Shown here: positions 32,952 through 37,699 of the stretch, in pieces
How positions within the stretch are numbered: the stretch's first letter is position 1
How the letters are laid out: the number at the start of each line of letters is the position of its first letter
Assembly: GCA_018820855.1 (NCBI GenBank)
Contig: JAHJNL010000095.1
Span: 1 to 37,699 of the forward strand
Direction: 5' to 3'
Length of the DNA stretch: 37,699 nt
From: Pseudomonadota bacterium
GTDB taxonomy: Bacteria > Desulfobacterota > Desulfobulbia > Desulfobulbales > Desulfocapsaceae
Notes under the pieces: model-generated
Told to the model about the DNA's origin: nothing
Databases searched by the model: none
Seen by the model: only the letters and a program-made list of their open reading frames with translations
Position numbers and translations under genes: made by a program

Positions 32952-33077
32952 AAGCAATACCTCTTCGCCGGTTTTAGGGAATGAGTCTACAGAAAAAGCT
33001 GCCTCCAGACTCGTCAATTTTTTCAATATGTCCGGTCTACTCAGATCAACCAGTAACGCACATCATCTTTTTGTCTT

Positions 33078-36000
33078 TCAGCTCCTGTTGCCATGGCGTC
33101 GTATCAGAAAGACAGCAAATATGAATGTTGTCAGGATCAGGAGCACCAGCCAGAAGGTCATGTCGGGTATGACATGTTTTTCGACCTTGTCAGCGAGAGA
33201 AAAAGAGAGTTCTGCGTCCTGGGCGGTCAAGCTGATCTTCACATCCTCCATCTTTATGTTTGCAGGCAGTTCAAGCACCTGGCTGTAGGTGCCGTCCAGG
33301 TGGTCTTTTACAGGTGCCAGGTTCAGTTCGGGTTCGGTTGTTAACTTAATGGCTCCGGCGTAGCGGGGCCCGAGGTGGTTGCCGAGCGCGTCCAGCAGTG
33401 TCATCGTGAGTTCGTAGCGCGTAAGTTTAGGGTCATCACTTGTGATTTGCATGACTGTGAGGGTGATGTGTCGTGCGGAGACCCTTGGTGTCAGATACTT
33501 GTGGAGGGCGACGTCGCGATCGAAGCCGTTGCCTCCTGAAGTCGGCCCTTCTGCTCGTACGTGAAAGGCGTAGGTGCCTTCCTTGCCGGTTTGGGCGATG
33601 GCATTGGTGTAGGCCCCATCGCCGGCGAGCGCATCACCGTGGGTACCGTCGTCATAGAGCTGGATTTCATATGCTGTGAGTCGACCGGGAGCGCCGATCT
33701 TCCGTACGTCACTCAGGTAGATCGCCTTGCGTTGCATCTGTGAGAGTATTTCACCTTCGCGCTCAGATGGAATCTTTTCCAGTTCTTCTGTGCTTACTTT
33801 GTTGAGGGCGAACCAGTTGCCGAAGCCGTCTTCGGGAGCGCTGACTTGCACCCGGACATTGGCCAGTCCGGTTATCGGCTGCCGATCAGCCGTGAGCCGG
33901 GCCTGGAGCACAATGGTGTCGCCGACCCAATATTTTTCCTTGTCGAGTGTCACATCCATGGCCAGGCCTGAATCAACGATGACACTGTATTGATAATACT
34001 CGCGCTCCCCCTGATCCAGCGGGCCGGCATCGATCTCAAGAAGCCACGGGGTCGGGCCTACCTTTCCGGCATTCTGTAAAAACTCGTGATGGAGGGTGAC
34101 GGTTGTATGGGTCTTGCCCTGATGGAAGATAACGCCGGGTGTTGCTGTCGTCAAGGGTATAGGGAGACCGTCAGAGGTCTTGACGCGAAGGGCGAGTCGG
34201 TTTTCCTGCGGCGTCTGCCAACTTAAGAAAACACTGACTCGACGGTCATGTTCGTTGATTTTTACCTCATGGCTGACACTCTTTCCAGCCTCAAGGAGGC
34301 CCATGGGATCGGCAGCCGTTTCCAGACCCAGAGCGTCAACCAGGATTGCTTTGTAAGTTGCCTGCAGGTCCGTGGCGGGCGACCAGGTGGCAGGGTCAAA
34401 GGCGGGTGTGGTAACGTCATAGAACTCACCGCCGCTGTCTGTTGCAAGCCTGGCCAACAGAGGATGGTCGATGTCAGTGGGCCGACCGAAGCCTATTGTA
34501 TAGACGCGGGTCGAGGCCGCATTCAGGTTGCTGAGCAGGGTGTCAACCGTGGGGTCAAATGGCCCTGAAATAACCGGGCAGTTGTGATAGCCGTCGCTCA
34601 AAAGCACGAGAGTGCGCGGTGTCTCGGTGCTAAATGTTCCGAGTGCGCTGTTGAGTCCTGCCAGCAGCGGGGTATTGCCTGCAGCGACCAGGCCTGGAAT
34701 AGTCGCGGTGACGGCGGTGGTCGTTGTCGTATCGTCGGCCAGGGTCATGGGCGTGATGACCTGGCCGTTGCAGCCCACTGCATAGTCCCACGGATGTGGA
34801 GGAAAGACCGAGATGCCGAAATTGACGCGACTGTTGGCATGATCGTTGAGCAACTCCATGAAGGGATAGACCGCCTCCTTTGCCAGTGACAGGCGTTGTT
34901 CCGCGACCGGTACGCCGGAGACACCTTCATGGCTCCAGGACATGCTGCCGGAGGTGTCGAACAGCAGCTCCATACCGCCGACGGAGCGTATGAGCGCGCT
35001 CGACGGGTCTCCGTAGAGGTTGTAGTCCATTTTGTTCATCCAGCTGGAGTCCGGATTCACATTGGACTTAGTCAGATACAGGGCATGGGCAGTGGCTTGG
35101 TCCTGCATCATGCGCGTGGTGTAGTGGTAGGTGAGGTTTGCGTTTGTCCCTGACTGAGGATTGGGGTCCCAGATGGGATTGAAAACGGAATTCCAGGAGA
35201 CCCGGGAGGCCGAGACTGTACCCGCGGCTCCTTGTTGCAGTAAGGCATAGCCAAGGTTGTCAGAGACTTCCGGGTACCCATTGAGACATGATCCCTGAAA
35301 GGTAAAGGCAGGCGTTCCATCATTGAGATGCGTAGTGTCGGCGGAGGTGAGCAGGTGTGAGGCGCTGCTCGACCCTCCGTGGGTAGACCAGGTCATGAGG
35401 CCGTAGCCCCCGCTGTTGCTCCATTCACCCAGCATATTGCAGGGAGCGGCAGGGTCGGTACCTTTCGTGTTGATGGCCGGACATTCCGGGGCCGGAACAA
35501 TGCCGAAGTCGGACTCATATATCCGGTAGCTGGTGTAGCCCAGGGGATCGGAGTATGCCTTCAGGGCCTCACCAAGCTGATAGTCTGACTGATCCGGCCA
35601 CAGCTCGACGTTGGCGCTGAGCAAGCTGCGTCGCCAAGCAGGTGGGGGGACTGTTTCGTAGTCGATGAGCTTCTGCAGGATCGTGTCCAGTGCGGCATAG
35701 TCGGTACCATACACAGGGATTCGACCGACAAAGAGTTCCGGGTCAAAATCGACACCACCCGGTCCTCTGTCACCCGTGGACCAGACGAAGTTTATGGTGT
35801 TGTCAACACGGTTGAGTGCTGAGGCTGTAAAATCTGTATTGTTGAAGTATTCGGCATCGAGCCCGCCGGAGACATAACTGTCGCCAAGCAGGTGGTACAG
35901 TTTGCTGTTGGGTATGGTCCCGATGTAATCCTGTCCGGGCGGGCGCCACAATATCGTCGCAACAGCATCGCCGGAGTCGTCATAATATTCCACCTGGATG

Positions 36001-37421
36001 TCATGCAGGCCGGTGGTCAGCGTTGCCGAAATGTAGTTAGTGGTGACCGTGTGACTGGTCCAGTTGTCGATAACGGTTACGCCATCGATTACCAGGCGAA
36101 TGCCATTGTCGCTGACGGCGGCGAAGGTGTAGCTCCCGTCGCTGTCGGCCTCTATCTTGCCGGTCCAGCGTACGGAAAAGCTGTCCGGGTCGACGGTCGG
36201 GTCGGGGCTCGTGGGATTGGTGACGCTCTCATATTCCCCATATCGGCCATCACCGTCAAGGTCCCAGTCGCCAGTCAGATCGGCGTAGAAATAGTCCGTT
36301 ACAGATTCCTTGTAGTTGTATGCGGAGCGGCGTGGCCAGGTCATGAGCATAGGCACATTGCCCACTGAGTCACTGGGATTGTCCGGGTCGTCCGGGTCGG
36401 GATCACCGATCAGCAGCAGATAATGGATACCAAGCGGCACATAGTTCGTGATCAGCCATTGGCGAATTGCCTCGGCATTACCCACCATTCCGTAATCGTC
36501 CTCGGTGACGATCTGCAGCGAATGGCCAAGAGCTGTTTTGTGCAGCACCAGATCCGCCAGCTTGGTGCTGTTGTCGCGGATGGCGTTCGTGGTAAGGATG
36601 ATGTAGTCGGGATCTGCAACAGTGGCATCTGAACCTGGCTGCGGGACATAGCGGTACCACTCCTGCGCTTCCTTGAAATTCACAAAGCGTTTCCTGGCTT
36701 CCTCGTCCATCACGGTGTCGGCCAGCAGCGGATCATTACGGAAGACCTTCTTGCCAATACGCATGAAACTCAGGCGGATCTTGATAGACCGAATTACACG
36801 CAGGCTCTGTTTGGCCGGGTTATAATGGACTGGTGAAAACTCCAGCCGCAGGAAACGCCATTTGCGCAGCTGGGAATAGGAGACGATCCGCACAGGCTCC
36901 TCCGGGAAGTAGGAGTCCCTGCCATAGACGTTCATGTTGCGCCCGGCTACAATGTCCTTGCCTTCTCCCCAATCCACAAGTTCCTCTTCCTCGACACGGG
37001 CGCGTTCGGGCGGAGCGGGTAACATGTCGTAGTTACCAGGCAGTATCTTTTTTTCCATAGAATCTACCGAGAGCTGCAAGGTTTCCCAGTCGATGTTAGG
37101 CGGCAGCGCAATCTCATAGATGCGGGCGGGCAGTAGCGGATCCCCTGGTGAGTTCGTGGTGTTGAAACCTTCCATGTCCACGAGCGAACCAGACTGTTTG
37201 TCCTTGAGGGACAGGTACTCGGACTTGATGATTTCGTATTTGCCGGCCCTGAAGTCCAGGGAAATCTCGGCAGGAATTCGTTCGCTATCCCCCTTGTAAG
37301 CGAAGGCGGGCATCTGCGCCAGGACAGCGGCAGCACCAAGGCCTGTCATGGAAGAGACAAGAACAATGTACATGAGAGCTCTGTTCTTCAGAGAAGGACT
37401 TTTTCCTGTTAACCTTTGCAT
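33078..37421 (-). CDS. Large membrane-anchored gingipain-like C25 protease with PA14 and VWA modules
   Basis: A 1447-residue exported protein. After a signal peptide (1-41, ending MPAFA) comes a propeptide-like region (to about 270) and a C25 cysteine protease domain (about 275-800) with the catalytic His681 in WSTHGGSSS and Cys712 in FQGSCLNGYPE, spaced 31 apart as in gingipains. A PA14-like domain (about 410-500: WTGKIEADSDGSYTFAAVSDNG) is inserted within the protease. A VWA domain begins at about 815 with the MIDAS motif DTSGS (Asp822) and includes LVLLSDGYHNC. Beta-rich segments follow, including YDDGTHGDALAGDGAYT. A helix (FWLVLLILTTFIFAVFLI) and a basic tail RRHGNRS end the protein, anchoring it in the inner membrane. 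AGGAGA precedes the ATG. Substrate unknown; VWA and PA14 suggest ligand or glycan binding. Confidence 0.88.
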   Translation of the reverse strand: MQRLTGKSPSLKNRALMYIVLVSSMTGLGAAAVLAQMPAFAYKGDSERIPAEISLDFRAGKYEIIKSEYLSLKDKQSGSLVDMEGFNTTNSPGDPLLPARIYEIALPPNIDWETLQLSVDSMEKKILPGNYDMLPAPPERARVEEEELVDWGEGKDIVAGRNMNVYGRDSYFPEEPVRIVSYSQLRKWRFLRLEFSPVHYNPAKQSLRVIRSIKIRLSFMRIGKKVFRNDPLLADTVMDEEARKRFVNFKEAQEWYRYVPQPGSDATVADPDYIILTTNAIRDNSTKLADLVLHKTALGHSLQIVTEDDYGMVGNAEAIRQWLITNYVPLGIHYLLLIGDPDPDDPDNPSDSVGNVPMLMTWPRRSAYNYKESVTDYFYADLTGDWDLDGDGRYGEYESVTNPTSPDPTVDPDSFSVRWTGKIEADSDGSYTFAAVSDNGIRLVIDGVTVIDNWTSHTVTTNYISATLTTGLHDIQVEYYDDSGDAVATILWRPPGQDYIGTIPNSKLYHLLGDSYVSGGLDAEYFNNTDFTASALNRVDNTINFVWSTGDRGPGGVDFDPELFVGRIPVYGTDYAALDTILQKLIDYETVPPPAWRRSLLSANVELWPDQSDYQLGEALKAYSDPLGYTSYRIYESDFGIVPAPECPAINTKGTDPAAPCNMLGEWSNSGGYGLMTWSTHGGSSSASHLLTSADTTHLNDGTPAFTFQGSCLNGYPEVSDNLGYALLQQGAAGTVSASRVSWNSVFNPIWDPNPQSGTNANLTYHYTTRMMQDQATAHALYLTKSNVNPDSSWMNKMDYNLYGDPSSALIRSVGGMELLFDTSGSMSWSHEGVSGVPVAEQRLSLAKEAVYPFMELLNDHANSRVNFGISVFPPHPWDYAVGCNGQVITPMTLADDTTTTTAVTATIPGLVAAGNTPLLAGLNSALGTFSTETPRTLVLLSDGYHNCPVISGPFDPTVDTLLSNLNAASTRVYTIGFGRPTDIDHPLLARLATDSGGEFYDVTTPAFDPATWSPATDLQATYKAILVDALGLETAADPMGLLEAGKSVSHEVKINEHDRRVSVFLSWQTPQENRLALRVKTSDGLPIPLTTATPGVIFHQGKTHTTVTLHHEFLQNAGKVGPTPWLLEIDAGPLDQGEREYYQYSVIVDSGLAMDVTLDKEKYWVGDTIVLQARLTADRQPITGLANVRVQVSAPEDGFGNWFALNKVSTEELEKIPSEREGEILSQMQRKAIYLSDVRKIGAPGRLTAYEIQLYDDGTHGDALAGDGAYTNAIAQTGKEGTYAFHVRAEGPTSGGNGFDRDVALHKYLTPRVSARHITLTVMQITSDDPKLTRYELTMTLLDALGNHLGPRYAGAIKLTTEPELNLAPVKDHLDGTYSQVLELPANIKMEDVKISLTAQDAELSFSLADKVEKHVIPDMTFWLVLLILTTFIFAVFLIRRHGNRS

Positions 37422-37699
37422 AGCAAATCTCCTGATGTCTATTGAACGAGTCGGACTTTTGGTGAGCTTTGCCTGATAGTTTGTTTTGGCGGTATCGGTG
37501 ACGTCACAATACTGAGCTATTTGCTGAAATCTGTTGCTATCTCATGATATTCTCACTCAAGGCCACCTTGCAAAATTGCCTTTTCGCCCAAACTCTTCGT
37601 TATGAAATAAATTTTATCCTCGGAATATCAGATATATGCCTGCGGTAAAATTTATCTCATGCCTCGATTTTGAACGAAAATTCTAATTTTTCAAGGTAC
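37422..37699. other. Upstream region of the C25 protease gene
   Basis: No gene is seen in these 278 bases. A perfect 10-bp palindrome GTGACGTCAC lies at 37498-37507, about 80 bases before the protease start. A second inverted repeat, ATAAATTTTA (37607-37616) with TAAAATTTAT (37646-37655), has a 29-base loop. These are candidates for regulation of the cluster; no clear promoter pair was recognised. Confidence 0.4.

Noticed and set aside
1-37699. Mobile elements, CRISPR arrays, tRNA or rRNA genes
   Set aside because: No transposase, integrase or phage protein, no regularly spaced direct repeats and no tRNA T-loop pattern were seen; the 114-bp inverted-repeat element is the only mobile-like candidate.

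Overview
The window looks like a chromosomal segment of a Gram-negative, probably deltaproteobacterial (Desulfobacterota, Desulfobulbales-like) bacterium. This is inference from content: a FadL porin, a TolC/RND tripartite pump, a sigma-54 response regulator with an apparent -24/-12 promoter, and a lexA-imuB-dnaE2 cassette. No rRNA, tRNA, CRISPR array, transposase or phage gene was recognised.

Layout. (1) 1-352: 5' end of tex on the minus strand, then a small acidic secreted protein with a strong terminator. (2) 1514-7388: a SOS mutagenesis cassette on the plus strand, lexA - DUF72 - imuB - dnaE2. It has no imuA, and its promoter carries two near-identical 15-bp repeats 41 bp apart that look like operators. 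A 114-bp element with 17-bp inverted ends lies between imuB and dnaE2. (3) 7490-8545: a minus-strand D-Ala-D-Ala carboxypeptidase, divergent from (4) 8909-11949, an acyl-CoA synthetase plus FadL-type porin pair for fatty acid or other hydrophobic substrates, closed by a terminator. (5) 12206-14371: an orphan membrane hybrid histidine kinase. (6) 14481-15110: a minus-strand M50 site-2-type protease.

(7) 15394-25797: a copper/silver-type resistance locus. A membrane sensor kinase and an NtrC-type regulator overlap by 4 bp. They are followed by two palindromes sharing GAATATTC, a sigma-54 promoter, and an operon of TolC-type channel, small periplasmic YHS protein, CusB-type adaptor and an unusually long CusA-type RND pump. 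The same 8-bp core also lies just upstream of the kinase gene, suggesting autoregulation. The three methionines and the membrane Asp/Glu expected of a Cu(I)/Ag(I) pump are present.

(8) 25870-27963: a minus-strand BTAD (SARP-like) regulator with a long helical N-terminal region, preceded by about 660 bp without a convincing gene. (9) 28625-37421: five minus-strand genes. In transcription order they are a 1447-aa membrane-anchored gingipain-like C25 protease with PA14 and VWA modules, a GH13 amylase-type enzyme without a signal peptide, a secreted propeller-like protein with a carboxypeptidase-regulatory-like tail, a small two-helix membrane protein, and a 109-aa secreted carboxypeptidase-regulatory-like protein. 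Their joint function is unknown.

The most promising leads are the GAATATTC/sigma-54 control circuit of the metal pump, the imuA-less mutasome with DUF72 in its place and its promoter repeats, the enlarged CusA, and the C25/PA14/VWA surface protease cluster.
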